NCBI RefSeq assembly: GCF_014898055.3
Contig: NW_023601543.1
Coordinates: 63,563,782 to 63,627,781 of the forward strand
Direction of reading: 5' to 3'
Source of the DNA: Talpa occidentalis
Lineage: Eukaryota; Chordata; Mammalia; Eulipotyphla; Talpidae
Length of the DNA: 64,000 nucleotides
A model generated the notes under the pieces. It was not told the DNA's origin. It made no database searches and worked only from the letters and a program-made list of their open reading frames with translations. A program made the translations under genes and the position numbers. Shown here one piece after another: positions 20,700 to 32,330 of the stretch. How positions within the stretch are numbered: position 1 is the first letter of the stretch; each line of letters begins with the position of its first letter.

Positions 20700-23600
20700 T
20701 ATGAAATCTCCGGTACCCAGGGAAGACTAATTTTGCACCACAGTCAGAGCTCTCTAGGTCTAGGAACTAGAAATAAAGTCTGGAGCATGGAGTCCTTGAG
20801 AGTCATTTAGTATCTGTTTCCCCCTTGAGTCACAGCAGGGGCCACTTCCTTCTGATGGCCTCGCCTCTGACTTTCTCATCCTTGCCTTTGTCACTGTGGC
20901 TCAGGTAGGGGAGAGGGCCCCTGAGTGGCAACATCTGTATTAATGTCACCTGTCTCCACGTTAGTCCCAAACATGAGAATGATGGGACAGCCAGTCTGTC
21001 ACCTCCTGGGGTCACCCCTACCTGCTTACAGAATGAGGGATGAGCAAGAATGAGTATTTCCTGAGCACCTAGTACGTTCCAGGTGCTGGGACTCCAGCCC
21101 ATGTCACATGCCCTCCCTTTTGTTTCCTGGGGTCCACTCCCAAATACGCCTCTTGAATTCACATCCTTATCTCAGGGCCTACTTTTGGGGGCCCCAAACA
21201 AAGTGAGTGACTCGTCTGACTGATGAGTTGGGGCAAAGAATCCCAGCCCAGAGTACTCACACTCTTCTGCGGCCCCTTTGAGAGGCAGCCCGCGCAGGGA
21301 AAGCACACCCCCAGGCTCCCTGTGGTCCCCAGTGCGGCCTGCAGCTGAGCAGGGCAGATCGATGCTGGGGCAAGTGTCAGTAAGACAATTGTGACAGATC
21401 TCGAGCCACATCCGCCAATATAGCTTTTTCTGTAATAAAAGACAGTTTGAACGTCACCTTTTGGACTTTCTATGTCTATTTCTCAATTGGTTGGGAGGAG
21501 AAGAAAGGAATGTTATTAATTGACCCTCCCGAAACCCCAACATTTATCACTGTATTTCCAGAAACTAAAAGTGCCAGGAACATAATAGGGATTCATTAAT
21601 ATTTGTTGAATGGAAAAAGGTGACAGAGCAAGATCCAAACTCAGGTCTGTCTTCCTCCAAGGCCGCTCTCTCTCCGCCCTGTCCGAGGGAGACTGAGGGG
21701 GTGGGGACATGTTGGAATGGCCCTTGAAACCTGGCTCTCCTGACTGTCTGCAAAGAGAAGGTTCTCTATGGGCCGCAGCCCAGAGGTGAGGTGGGGCAGC
21801 TCTGCCCCAGGGGAGCCCGGGCTTGGCCCGGGAAGCAAATCCCCGCGCATTATCCTGCCAGCCTTGTCTAATCACAGCCCTGTGTGTTTTGACTGAGAAG
21901 CTCTACCTGCCTCTCGGGATTGATGTGAAGATTAATGCCTGTTTAGCAAATTACAGCTTCCCCAGCACCTCCTGCTCCTGGGAGAGAAGGAGCCTTGGAA
22001 ACGGAAAATAAAAACAAACTTCACGGCTCCGTGTCAAGGCTTGGCCACAGCAATGACAGCTGGGCCCGACTCAACAGAACGTGGAGGCTTAGCAAGGCTA
22101 GGTGAGGTCTGGGGCCCGCCAAAGCCGAGGCTGAAGGGATGCCAAGCCCACCCTTGGGCTGTGGGGTGTGTAGGGAGAACACAGACTGGCGCAGGCCCTC
22201 TGGAAAGAGCCGAGGGCAACTTGCGAGGCAAAGGCCATCTCCTCTAAAAGCCGGAACGGGCGAGCACATCCTAGCCACACACAGGAGGGCGATCTGCTGG
22301 TCTCCCGGGCTGTTCTTTGTCTCCACGGCAGAGGAGCCGCTCCCCTTCCACCTTCTCAGGAATTCAGAGGGAGAATCCAAGGGATTATGGTGACTTTTAG
22401 TCAGTTTGAACTTCTTGAGAAATGGATGTGGGAATTTTGGCAAGTGAATCCTCAGCTGATTATGTGTGAATAAAGAGCAGAGAGGAGGCCGAAGGGGTAG
22501 GTCTGAAGGGAAAGACTCTGCAGCAGGCCCAGGTGTCGCCCTGCCCTGATGTCCCATTTCTGTGTGCGCCGGTAGAGTGGATGTGAGCTCAGGTGATCTC
22601 TGCTAGAGGCTTGCTCCCGGCCGGCATGCAGGCCAGGCTCACAGCCTGAGACGACAGGAGTTGGAAGATAATTACTTCACCTTTCTGGCCCCGTCTGGCA
22701 GACTCTGAAGCAAGCCTGTTGAACCCTGTGGCCTGTGATGGGGTAACTTTCTTCATAACACTTCCTTCCCACCCCTACCTCACCTCCCCTACGCTGCTGT
22801 GTTTCCTCCAAAGAAACCAGTTTGGTTCTCAGAGTCTGCTTCTCTGGGAGCCCAAACTAGGTCAGAATGAAAAGGAGGATTTGGGGAAGCGAGGGACAAG
22901 AGAGTCTGGAAAACACCCTCAGAGTTGTTTAAACAAACCTGGTGGCCACCGCTTCCACAGATGAAGAAAGGTGTTGAGGTGATGTCTATTAAAGCTCCTT
23001 TCTTTTATTTAATTCCCAGCTTCATCCTTTGTCCTTTAAGAACAGTCTCTTTTTCCTGAACAGCGACAATGTACTTAGAGAACTTACCTATCTGTGAGTG
23101 AAAAGATTTTCTGATGACAGCCCTCAGGGTGGGCACATGCAGCTCCACCCTGCCCTGTCCACCCAGCCTGGAAAGTGTCTCTGGCTGCCACTTGCTGCCG
23201 AACCCCCCGGGCTGGGCCTGGGATGGGCTGGGAGATGGGCTGGGCTCCTTATGGTTCAGGCCCCTCCTCGCTCCTTCTACCCCCACCTTCTCCTAACAAG
23301 TCAGGGATCTGGAATCCTTAGAGGCTTTACGCAAGAGGGGCCCTCGAGATGCATGGGCTTTGGCCATCTGGAGGACAGATTTTAAGGGGATGCCATCAGG
23401 ATTGACTGTGGTTGGTGTGGAGGACTTTTGATTGTCTTACTCTATTTCCTGTCCTGGCCCCATCTGACAGCTCTGTTTCAGAGGTAGCCCTGGGAAGAAA
23501 TGGAAAACTTGTAACACTACCTGTGGGTTCTATAAGTAAGATGCCTCTACCTCATGGCTCACTCTTGATAAGAGGGTGCTTTGAGGGGGCAAGCAGTAGC

Positions 23601-23829
23601 TTTCTGGACCCTAGGGGTGCTCTCAGAAGGGTGTGGTTCCAGGCCACTCAGCCTCAAACCCAGTGTTTCCCAGGGGCATCTTCATTCCACCACCCCCACT
23701 AAAGCAGGGGGCCCAGAAAGTGGGAAAGGGTAAGAGAGAGAACCCGAGAGCTCTCCCTGCCTGGGCTTCTGTGGGGTGAGCTGCAAAGGTCCTCAGTGGA
23801 AGGAAGGGGAAGGAATGAAGGCGACCCTT
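20700..23829. other. Mostly unique DNA with candidate conserved stretch
   Basis: Short MIR-like traces occur at 21055-21120 and 21545-21625. 21840-22030 has TF-like text (GTCTAATCAC at 21865, GAAGATTAATGCC at 21927, TTTAGCAAATTACAG at 21941) and looks like conserved noncoding DNA. 22030-23700 is GC-richer, with long overlapping frames (178 codons at 22021-22557, -) that have no recognised motif. No splice-flanked exon is convincing. Confidence 0.35.
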
Positions 23830-23834
23830 GTGTG

Positions 23835-23995
23835 TGCTGGGATTGTCCTCTAGGCCAGCTCATGTGATACTCACAGGGCTCTGTTGTTCCCACGTCACAG
23901 ATGAGGAAACTGAAACATTCAGCCAAAGCCAACAAAGTCAAGAGTTGAAAAAGCTGGGTCTTGAATCCAGGCCTTTATGACTTCTGAGCCCGCGC
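23835..23995 (-). repeat. MIR SINE
   Basis: CACAGATGAGGAAACTGAAA at 23895 followed by GGGTCTTGAATCCAGGCC at 23956, the tRNA-proximal and CORE parts of MIR in reverse complement. Confidence 0.85.
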
Positions 23996-24394
23996 CCATG
24001 GGGGTTTTCTGCACAAAACCTCACACTGTCTCTCTAGGTGTCTGAAGAGCTGAAACCAGGTCCTGTCGTGGCCCCCGCGGGAGCTACACATTGCCTCTCA
24101 TCTGGGCAGCTTGGTATCTCAGTCTTTAAGGAAGGCGAGCAGGACTCCTCGAAGTCTTCTGCCCCCAACCTGGAGAGGTGGAGAGAGTTCTGAGGGCTAG
24201 CAGAGCTAAGGTGGGCTAGAAGGTACCGGCCCCAAGTGTGGGCTGGGCATTGATTCCAAGAACTTGAGGTAATTGCTTCTGGTGGATCGGCCCATTCTAT
24301 TTGGGAGTCTCCAATCCCTGCTCCCTCCCTCCAATCTATACCAGCTGTCTGTGAAGCTAACTCTTGTCAGGCCAGTTGGGGGGGGGAGGGGGGG

Positions 24395-24910
24395 TTTGTG
24401 GTTGTTCCAGTTATCTCTTTCTGCATAATAAACTACCCCAATCCTCAGTGATTTGAAACAACTGTCTTATTCTATTTTACAATTAAGCCAGGAATTCAGG
24501 TGGATTTTGCCCAACTCTTTCTGTTCCACAAAGTATTGAGGGAGGTCTCTCAGTGATATTCAGCTGGCAGGTGGATTGTTCTGGAGACTTCCCTCACATA
24601 TCTAGAATCTTGGCAGGGATGGCTGGCAGGCCAGACTCAGCTAAATCTGTCTACCAGAGAGATCTTTCCAGCATGTAGTCTCAAAGGAGTTGGATGTCTC
24701 ACACGAAGACCCAGGGCTCCCCAAAAAAGTGTTCCAGAGAAGCAGGAGTGTGTCAGGAGGAAGCTGCATAGCCCTTTATGACCATGAATCCTCAGAGTTT
24801 CTGTCAGGTGCTTTGGCCATCCTCTATTGGTTGAAGCGATGTCAAGTCCACCCAGACTCAAGGGGTGAGGCCACATATCCCACCTCTCATTGGAAGGAAT
24901 GTCCTAGAAA
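24395..24910. repeat. Old interspersed element, copy 1
   Basis: TTCTGCATAATAAACTACCCC at 24419 in outline, AGTGATTTGAAACAACTGTC at 24448, AACTGTTCTGGAG-type middle, then TCTATTGGTTGAAGCGATG at 24823 and AGACTCAAGGGGTGAGGCC at 24855. The same order is at 31885-32330. It is an old mammal-wide repeat of LTR or DNA type that I cannot name. A G-rich run (24380-24398) precedes it. Confidence 0.65.
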
Positions 24911-25712
24911 TCAAGGCCAGGTTTTAAAAGCACTTTACTGCTTTTAAACAGCCGTCTATGTTTGCCCTCAGCCCTCCGTGCCCCTACCCCTTTGTCCTAC
25001 TTTGTCCTCTGCCACAGTCGTGCTTCCACCCACGAGGCAGCCAATGCTCCTAGTCAGGAATGATCAGAAACACTCATTCATCATAAGTGCCAGTGTCTTC
25101 ATGTGTCACTCCCCTGAGGGGCATTTTCACTTGAAAAACTGTGGCCTAAGAATGGCCTGGCATAACTAAAGGAATGCATTGCTAATGGTGGAATTTCAGG
25201 CATTTACCACAGGCCAGTAGGGGATATATTTTTTGGCCAAGGGACTTTCCTGCTGTGGACAGCTGGTTGTTCAGTCTACTCTGAGCCCATAAACACCAAG
25301 CTGGGATCACTGGGACTCTGAAAGCAGCCTGGACAGCGACTTCGACACAATGGTCCCCCAGCCATTACTGAGGCTCCGTACTCAGCCTGCAGAAGGGGAG
25401 GGGGTGATGTTTGGGGGTCACACTGGTGGCTGGCTCAGAGCTACGTGGATTTAGTGCTCCGCAGTGAAAAGAGGAGAGAAGAGTAAAGAGTGTGGTGTGT
25501 GCAGAATTCAAGTTTGTCTGAAAGTTAAAATATTTATGTGGTGTTGGCTCCCCCAGAGCGTTCTCCCTTCTTTTCCTCACTATTTTATTTCTCTGCACTA
25601 ACCTGTATGTTAGAAACAAGAAACATGTCAAGGAAAGATTATGGAATAATGACCTGATATAGAATAATGCTAATTTCAAGCATGGGGAGGGGGAAGTTCT
25701 ACAATTCCACTC
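24911..25712. other. No recognisable gene
   Basis: Unique-looking DNA. A 133-codon minus frame (25365-25766) starts in the CA repeat and is not credible. Confidence 0.4.
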
Positions 25713-25762
25713 CACACACACACACACACATGCATGTGCACATGTACACACACACACACACA
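25713..25762. repeat. Interrupted (CA)n microsatellite
   Basis: Two CA tracts flank TGCATGTGCACATGT, giving alternating purine-pyrimidine sequence of about 50 bases with a palindromic centre. Confidence 0.97.
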
Positions 25763-26009
25763 TCAACCCCAGGACTTTATCTTATTCCTCTTTTTGGTTT
25801 GGTTTAGCTTGATGTCAGGATAAAGTGAGTATGGCCAGTGTATTTCAGCTTTTCAGATAAATTTCAGAAATCTCTACACATGTTCCTTTTAACATTCCTA
25901 CTTCTTGCCCCAAACTTTTAAAAATAAAAGCTGGTGGCACTTATTTTTGCGGGGGGAGAGATAAAGCGACACCTGGGAGTTCCTGAAGGGAGGTGCCAAA
26001 GACATGATG

Positions 26010-26235
26010 GGCAACTTTAAGTGAGCGCTTAAAGTGTTTTACTTGTTCTGACTCCATTTAACTGCCACAACAGCTGGGAGGCAGGTGCCAGAAGTATCCC
26101 CACCTGGCAGAAAAGGATTCTGAGGCACAGAGAGGTTAAGTAAACAGCCTAAAGATACAGAGCTTGGACGTGGCAAAGGTTAGATTTGAACCCGGGGAAG
26201 TCTATCTCCAGTACTTGTTAATCCACTAGGGCACA
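26010..26235 (-). repeat. MIR SINE
   Basis: Reverse-complement MIR: GAGCGCTTAAAGTGTTTTAC at 26023, GATTCTGAGGCACAGAGAGG at 26117, TTAAGTAAACAGCC, then TTAGATTTGAACCCGGG at 26180. Confidence 0.9.
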
Positions 26236-26744
26236 CATCAATTCTGGTCTTCTGCTCTTGGGCTATACTTCAAGAATGAATTCAGATCAAATTTAGGAGG
26301 ATGCTGATCTCAAAGAGGTGAGGGAGCTTGGTACTGTCTGGTAAATAGGAGTAACTAAGAAAGCTGATTTGGTGGCGATGGTGAAGGGCTCTGCTTTTGA
26401 AAGATGAGGGGCTCCCAGTTGCTTGGAAAGAGCCCCTTGTTGCAAAATTCAGCTGAGGTGTCTGGATGGTGACAATAGTGAGGTTCACTCAGGTCTTCCA
26501 AGCCACTAAACCTTGTGGACCCTATAGCCAGAAGGGGAATTCTATGAGCCTCCTTTTCTAGACCAAATGCTTCTAGGAACTTTCCTCCCAAGCCACACAA
26601 AAGCTGTCTGTGTCATTAACCATAGACGTGCCAGACCCCCAGTGCACACCTATGCTCTGTGGTTTAGCAAAGCAGAGAAGCTCTGCTTGGAACTTCACTT
26701 TGCAAACAGTGCTCACGTGTGGCTGAGTTATTTCTAGGTCTTGT
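26236..26744. other. No recognisable feature
   Basis: Unique-looking sequence. Short overlapping frames only. Confidence 0.4.
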
Positions 26745-26938
26745 TAGGGCATAGAGCAGAGGACTGCTTGCTCAGAGCCAGGTTACCTGGGGTCTGGTCC
26801 CAGCTTTGCTGCAACTTGCTGTCAGAACTTGGGCATCTCGCTTCTGTTTCTCTGGTTTCTGTTTCTTCATCTAGAAACGTGCATTATTTGATCTCTGAGG
26901 TCCCACTAGACTTGAACTCTTATGATTCTTAGATGAAT
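26745..26938 (+). repeat. MIR SINE
   Basis: AGAGCCAGGTTACCTGGGGT at 26773, CTGTCAGAACTTGGGCATCT at 26819, then GTTTCTTCATCTAGAAACG at 26862, in MIR sense order. Confidence 0.85.
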
Positions 26939-27442
26939 CATAAAGGTGAGTCAATAAAACCTCTCAAACCCTAAGATCAATTTAAGCTGGAGAGAATAGA
27001 GAAAGTCAACTTAAGCTAAACAGTTTGGAAACAGGACAGGTGAATGAAATCGTGGAATTTCTAGTCTGCAGAAGCATTGTGTCCCCCTCCCCCGCCCCAT
27101 GCCTCCCTGTCTTATAGGATTTTGAGTCAAAATCCTTTTAATGGGGACAAATCTCTTATTGTAGAATAATTTCCATTTAAGATTTAAATATTAATCCTCC
27201 TGGGGGAGAGAATTATCTCCTTGATTTAAATTCATACTAAGGTGCAAATGACTGACTCTAGATTTATTCCAAAGAGTAGATTTCAAAGGATGGAAACATG
27301 AGTCTAGAAGCTTGAAGACAGAGAAGAAAGAATGCCCTGAGGACAGGGTTGTGAAAGAGTGCAGTAACGTGATTAATCTACATGCCAATGTTGCTTTATC
27401 TACCACTGTCTGTCCCTCTCCCCACCCCGTCTGATACAGAAG
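26939..27442. other. No recognisable feature
   Basis: AT-rich unique DNA (27120-27400). No gene or repeat was recognised. Confidence 0.4.
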
Positions 27443-27461
27443 CTATGTGGGTAAGATTTCT

Positions 27462-27756
27462 TTTTTTTTTTTAAAAAGAAGATTTATTTATTTATACAAG
27501 CACTGGGTACAGTCAGAAGCACGGGAGGGTGAGAGAATTCACCAGAGCCAGAGCGGGGTACAGAACAGGCAGACGGACGAAATACACTGCTGAGGAGAGC
27601 AGCGCGGGAGCAGCAGGTGGCAGAAGAGGTCTGCGCGCCATGTGGGACCCTTGCACCATGTGGGACCCTTGCTGGCGGCCGGGGATCGAACTAGTGCTGC
27701 AGAGGCTGTGGGCAGCTTCGCACCCAGCTCTCAACCACTGTGCCACCGGGAAGGCC
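27462..27756 (-). mobile_element. tRNA-derived SINE copy 8 (subfamily B, internal duplication)
   Basis: Antisense subfamily B copy ('TACAAGCACTGGGTACAGTC'; head end 'CTCAACCACTGTGCCACCGG'). CTATGTGGGTAAGATTTCT (27443) and CTATGTTGGTAAGATTTCT (27757) flank it as a 19-base duplication with one mismatch. Inside, an 18-bp unit is tandemly doubled at 27638-27655 and 27656-27673, making this the longest copy. Confidence 0.94.
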
Positions 27757-27775
27757 CTATGTTGGTAAGATTTCT

Positions 27776-28369
27776 GGTTTCAAGAACTAGAGAGGAGAGG
27801 CCAATCAAGCCGAGGTGTTGGGGAGCTGTGTCTGCCAATCCCGCCTCATGCCCAACTAACAAGCCAGAAAGACGACCTTGTTTCCTCAAGGGTTGGGGAG
27901 GGAGACTCAGTGCCCAGCTGGCTTGGAGCCCAAGGCAGAGGGGCATGTAGGGAGAAGTCAGGATGTGCTGAGCTGGCAGGCTGGGCACTGCTTGCATTTT
28001 GTGCCTCCAACATCCTCACCTTGTAGGAAAGTAGTAGCTTGTGTTCTAACCAGCTGTCCCCGTGTGTGATGTTTCACATGATTTACTAAAGTGGGGGGGA
28101 GAACATTTGTTTCTCAACGCGAACATCCAAGAGGGCCCCCATGATGAATGGCAGAGGACTCAGCGCAGAGGCTGCGGGGGGGGGGGGGCGCTGGCCCTGA
28201 CAGCGACCAGGATGCACGGAGTCTCAAGGAGGGAGGGGAGGAAGGACCAGAGTCCTGGCGCCACTGAGGGGAGACAGAGCCCAGGGACCGAGCAAACGGC
28301 TGTGCGCGTCCCCAAGCTCCACCACCAGCAGGTCCGAGAAATCTGAAGTGGAGCCGGCAGCCGAGATGG
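27776..28369. other. GC-rich unique DNA
   Basis: 28150-28369 is locally CpG-rich and includes a run of about 13 G's (28176-28188). It has no TATA-like element or credible exon. A promoter role cannot be supported. Confidence 0.35.
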
Positions 28370-28550
28370 CCCGAGGGCACGCTCAAGCATCAGCCCGTAT
28401 TTCCTGGCTGCTTGCCATCTCTGAAGCTGTGCTCCTCGGTTTCCTCACTTACCAGGCAGGAATAATTCATGCTGTTGTGAGGCTTGGTGGGAAGATGCAC
28501 ACCCAGCGCTCAGTACACAGTGAGAGCTCAATCACTGTTAGCTACTGCAA
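28370..28550 (+). repeat. MIR SINE
   Basis: CCTCGGTTTCCTCACTTACC at 28434, AGGAATAATTCATGCTGTTG at 28458, CCCAGCGCTCAGTACACAG at 28502, AGCTCAATCACTGTTAGC at 28525, in MIR sense order. Confidence 0.88.
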
Positions 28551-29559
28551 TGAATGATTTCCCCCCGCAGCGGGGCTCTTGAGGATTGGGTGCTGTGGAG
28601 GCTCCAGTTGTCCTCCCCCCTTCCTCCCCGCCTCCAGCCCACCCCATGGATTCTATTCCTTTCCCTTTATTCTTCTGAGCCTACTTGGAAACCCTGGCTT
28701 TTCTGTGGTCTCGTGGCTGAGCCCCAAGGTCACGGTGCTCACACAGCCAAGGCGGTGCTCGAGGTGGTTTCCTGGCATCCCTGCCCTTTTGGGAGCACTC
28801 TGGCAAGTGCGCAGGGATCTGCAGGGGTCTGAGGCTGAAGTGTGATAGGAGCCCCTGCCAATGTTGCAATCAGCCTGGAGCTGGGGGATATCCAGATGGG
28901 GCAGAGAGTGTGGCAAGGCCCCAATCTCCAGGTGCTTCCAGCAGCCACTGGCACAGCAGAGACAGGTTGACAGGTAAGAGGAGCACCAGCCCAGGCTGCA
29001 GCCAAAGAGAGCTGGCCTGGTGGGGTGGGGGTGAGGAGAATAAATCCTCCCTCCTCACTCTCCTCCTGCCCTTGATCTCCTGCTGAGGCTCTTGAAGTTG
29101 GAAGACTAAGAGTCCGCTGAGGCCATTCACGCAGGTCAGTCTCCTGGGGTGTGGAATGGGCTGCGGGCCGGTGTACAGTGGATCTGGAGGGGCCAAGAGG
29201 AGCCACCCCAATAGAGTGAGTGGCTCCAGGGGAGGCTGTGGAAGGGGCCAGGTGAGCCCGGCTACTCCTGCTGGCAGTGGGGATTGCTATTTTCAGTTTG
29301 GACTGGAGAAGGAGCAGTGGGCTAGAGAGGCTGTTGCTACAAAGGTGCTGGTGGAACGATACTATAGGAAAGACTCTTCTTTTGGGTTGCAAGTGGTGCC
29401 AAGTGGCTCATGTGGGAAGATTCTGTCCCAAGTAGGGGGGTTTGTCATCTCTCCAGGGCGGCGGCAGTGGCTACGCCTGAGTCCTGGCCAGGTACATCCT
29501 TTGATCAGGCTGAGTCCTCATTGTTCTGGAAGCCACATAGAAATTTACTACTTATCCTT
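28551..29559. other. Unique DNA; long but unsupported ORF
   Basis: The 217-codon minus frame at 28739-29392 is the longest here. It is rich in Ser/Pro/Leu and has no domain or splice evidence; overlapping plus-strand frames are equally open, as expected of GC-rich chance sequence. Confidence 0.35.
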
Positions 29560-29820
29560 TCAGGCCCCACTCCCGGCCCACCAGCGCCATTTCCTCTGGG
29601 AAGCCTTCCCTGGTTGTGACTCCCCCTCCCCACGGCCGGGTTCAATGCCCCTGGTTGCTGCACCCTAAGTCTCCCAGGTCGATGCTGGTTCATACCATAC
29701 GTTGTGTGGATCACACCACATCGGGTCTGAGCTTCCACAGGGCCCTGTCAGGGATGGACACATCTCGGTAAAGCCAGAGCCTAGGACAGCTCCAGGGGGA
29801 CAGCTCATGCTTAATACATA
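29560..29820 (+). repeat. L2 LINE 3' end
   Basis: CTGGGAAGCCTTCCCTGGTT at 29598, AAGTCTCCCAGG-type middle, AGGGCCCTGTCAGGGATGG at 29739, then GCTTAATACATAAGCATCAA at 29809. This is the ageing pattern of an L2 3' end. Confidence 0.65.
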
Positions 29821-30179
29821 AGCATCAATACCCGCACCACAGGGAATTTATGGAGAAGCACTGCGGTGATGTCACCTTTACCAGCAGAGAATTCCGTGGT
29901 TTTTATTTTGATCCCCAGCACGAAGCCCCTGAGGCACTATAGCATACTGCCTCGGGAAGTCCATGGAAGAAGCCGATCCGCTTGGATTTCCGCGGGGTGG
30001 AATTCGCCCATCCCGGTCTTCGTGGTTCCCCTTGCAGAAGGAAAGGATTCTGCCATAGTAATGTCATTTCAACAGCACGGTGGTGAGAGCAGCAAGGGCC
30101 CATCTCCCCCCAACTATTTATGAAAACAATAGCTCAAGTTTATGGTATTAACAGCGAGCGCAGCCACTTCACTTCTCCT
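29821..30179. other. Unique DNA with moderate CpG
   Basis: 29885-30090 is non-repetitive and has several CpGs (CCGATCCGC at 29973, TTTCCGCGGGG at 29988). No gene is recognised. Confidence 0.35.
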
Positions 30180-30184
30180 GACAC

Positions 30185-30430
30185 CCTCTCTCCACACACA
30201 CAGAAACACACACGGAAACACACACAGAAATACATGCACATGTAAACATAAGCGCACGCACATACACACCTCTACAAATACACACATAAGCACATGCACA
30301 GAAGTACACACACACCCTCATATGAACACACACACGTACACACACCTCTGCAAATACACATAAATACATGTGTAAACACACATCCAAGCAGAAACACAAA
30401 CTCACAAAAGCACACACACATGCAGAGCCG
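30185..30430. repeat. Degenerate CA-rich minisatellite
   Basis: About 245 bases of ACACA blocks interspersed with GAAA, TACATG and CCTCTRCAAATACAC units. The unit CCTCTACAAATACACA (30268) recurs as CCTCTGCAAATACACA (30343), so there is a larger-order repeat of about 75 bases on top of the CA pattern. Confidence 0.9.
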
Positions 30431-30949
30431 CCTACGTACACAGGCCGCCCAGCCCGCGAGGGACAGTCTTGGTTTGGAGAAAGAATGACCGACACAAGGT
30501 GCCCTTCCGGAGGTTGGAGCCTCTCACTGGTGGGCACCTAAAGGCCCTCAAGCTTGTTCTGGTGGCTTCCAGCTCTTTATTGCACCCCATGTGTAAGGGA
30601 AGTGAGGTGGGCATCGCAGGGCCCTGCCTGGCTCTGTGTTCCCAGACCTCGGAGGTAGCAGGCGCCCACAGAGGTGAGCCAGGAGCTGGCTGCAGAATAA
30701 TTTAGGGTAAAAATTAACTTTTTCTGCCACACTGGCAATAAGGAGAAAACTTATTTTGACGACCAGTGCTTCTACAGGACTGGGAGAAATGCAAGCGCTT
30801 GTGAGGCTGATGGCAGAACCACAGACGGTACCGTTTCAGGAGCCTCCAATTGAAGGACGTGCAGCCTTGACCTTGGGTCCTACTCACAATACGCCGTCTG
30901 GCTTGCTTAATTTTCCATTTCCAGGATGGGAAAGGAACTGTACCACTCA
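30431..30949. other. No recognisable feature
   Basis: Unique-looking sequence. Frames of 60 to 78 codons overlap on both strands and carry no motif. Confidence 0.4.
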
Positions 30950-31062
30950 GAGTTCAGCGCAAGAAACAGACTGCTCCAGACATTTTAAGCAGACAGGATT
31001 TAATACAGGGAAGCTGTGCTCACAGAATCACTGGAAGGGTGGTTTGGCTCCCTGAAGCCACC
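30950..31062. repeat. Old dispersed repeat fragment
   Basis: Similar opening to 10735-10790: a GAAAC(C)A(C)-type block, TTTTAAGCAGACAGG at 30984, TTTAATACAGGG at 30999. Family not known. Confidence 0.4.
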
Positions 31063-31069
31063 CTGACAA

Positions 31070-31505
31070 ATGGCTCAAACTGGGTACCTTAAAACAACAG
31101 AAGTCACTGTTCTGTTGGCCAGTTCCCCCACTTTTCTGGAGGCCAGAAGTCTGACAGCAAGAAAAGGCCGAGTTGCCTCTGCAGGCCCTCGGGGAGGCTA
31201 CGGAATTCCTTATCTTTTCTGGCTTCTGCGGGCTGTTGGCATTCACAATGGCGGCATTTCGCTAATCTGTGACTCTGCCCTCATCTCGCCTTTCTTGCTC
31301 TCTGTTTTTGCTTCTTCTGTCAGAAGGACATTTGCTGTTGGATTTAGGGCCTCTCTGGAGGCCTATTGGATTTAGGGATCTCATCTCAAGATCTTTAATT
31401 TAATGCCATCTGCAAAGACCCTTTTGCACAATAAGGCCCCATGCGAAGCTACTAGGAGTTAGGACATGGACACAGCTATTGGGAGGCCCCCATTCCATCC
31501 ACCAC
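31070..31505 (-). mobile_element. MaLR-like LTR, antisense
   Basis: CAAACTGGGTACCTTAAAAC at 31077, TTCTGGAGGCCAGAAGTCTG at 31134, GATCTCATCTCAAGATC at 31377, ATCTGCAAAGACCC at 31408, GGAGTTAGGACATGGACAC at 31454. This is the reverse complement of the LTR type at 36870 and 58165. A small internal duplication sits at 31338-31377. Confidence 0.7.
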
Positions 31506-31884
31506 AGACGGGCTGTGTGAGAACTCTTGGCTGGATCTCTAGGAACAACTCCCTGAACCTGCAGAACTGATCTGCCATGGGAGCTGCAGGATGGCCACGA
31601 GCCACCAAGGCAGCAGCTGTGTGTAAAACCCATGGCTGGAGCCTGGGATCGGGAAGATGCACCAACTGTGTCTGAACAAAGACAGAACTGAGGGTGAGCC
31701 ACCCTGCAATGGTGCTATAGAAAGTTCCGTGTCTTCTTGACCCCAGAAGTTGCCATGCAGGGTTGATGACACCGAGTAGGTAGTTGTGGTGGACTTTCAT
31801 TTGTCATCTGTCCTGCATTCATTCATTTGCATTTCCAGGAAGACCTGATTTTCATTTGCGGGAGTCACCCTGTATCCACTAGCT

Positions 31885-32330
31885 ATGGTCCATGGCTGTA
31901 TAACCAACTATTCCAAACCTTATTATTTCTCAGGTTCTATGGGTGATTCTTGTGGTGCTGGGAGGTCAGCTGGTCTGGACTGTTCCAGATCGCCCCACTC
32001 ACACAGCTGTTAGTGTTGGGTGCTGGCTAGGAATTCAGCTAGAGGTATTAGTCAGGGCCCCTCGATTCTCCCCCACATGGGCCTCTCCATGTCTGCTTCA
32101 GCTTGCTCACAGCACTTCACGAGGGTGTATTCCAAGCACCCAAAAGCAGAAGTCACAGATTTCTTAAAATCCAATCTTGAAAGATACAGTGTCACAATAC
32201 TACGTTTTATTGCTCAAAGCAGACACAAGACTGGCTGAAATTCAATGGGACGGAAAATGGACTCCACCTCTCGGTGAGTGGAGTGGTGAAGAATTTGTAG
32301 CCAGCTATGACCCACTCCTTGCCCCTAACT
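31885..32330. repeat. Old interspersed element, copy 2
   Basis: Parallels 24395-24910: GTATAACCAACTATTCCAAA at 31899, TCAGCTGGTCTGGACTGTTC at 31968, CCTCTCCATGTCTGC, then GGACTCCACCTCTCGGTG at 32259 and GTGAAGAATTTGTAGCCAGC at 32286. Confidence 0.65.

Noticed and set aside
27776..28369. CpG island promoter
   Set aside because: CpG density is moderate and local, and no exon, TATA or initiator follows.
28739..29392. 217-codon minus-strand frame
   Set aside because: GC-rich chance frame with equally long opposing frames, no motif and no splice context.
31338..31377. Possible truncated copy of the SINE head (GGCCTCTCTGGAGGCC)
   Set aside because: Only about 15 bases resemble the head and no body or tail follows. 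Better explained as a local duplication in the LTR.
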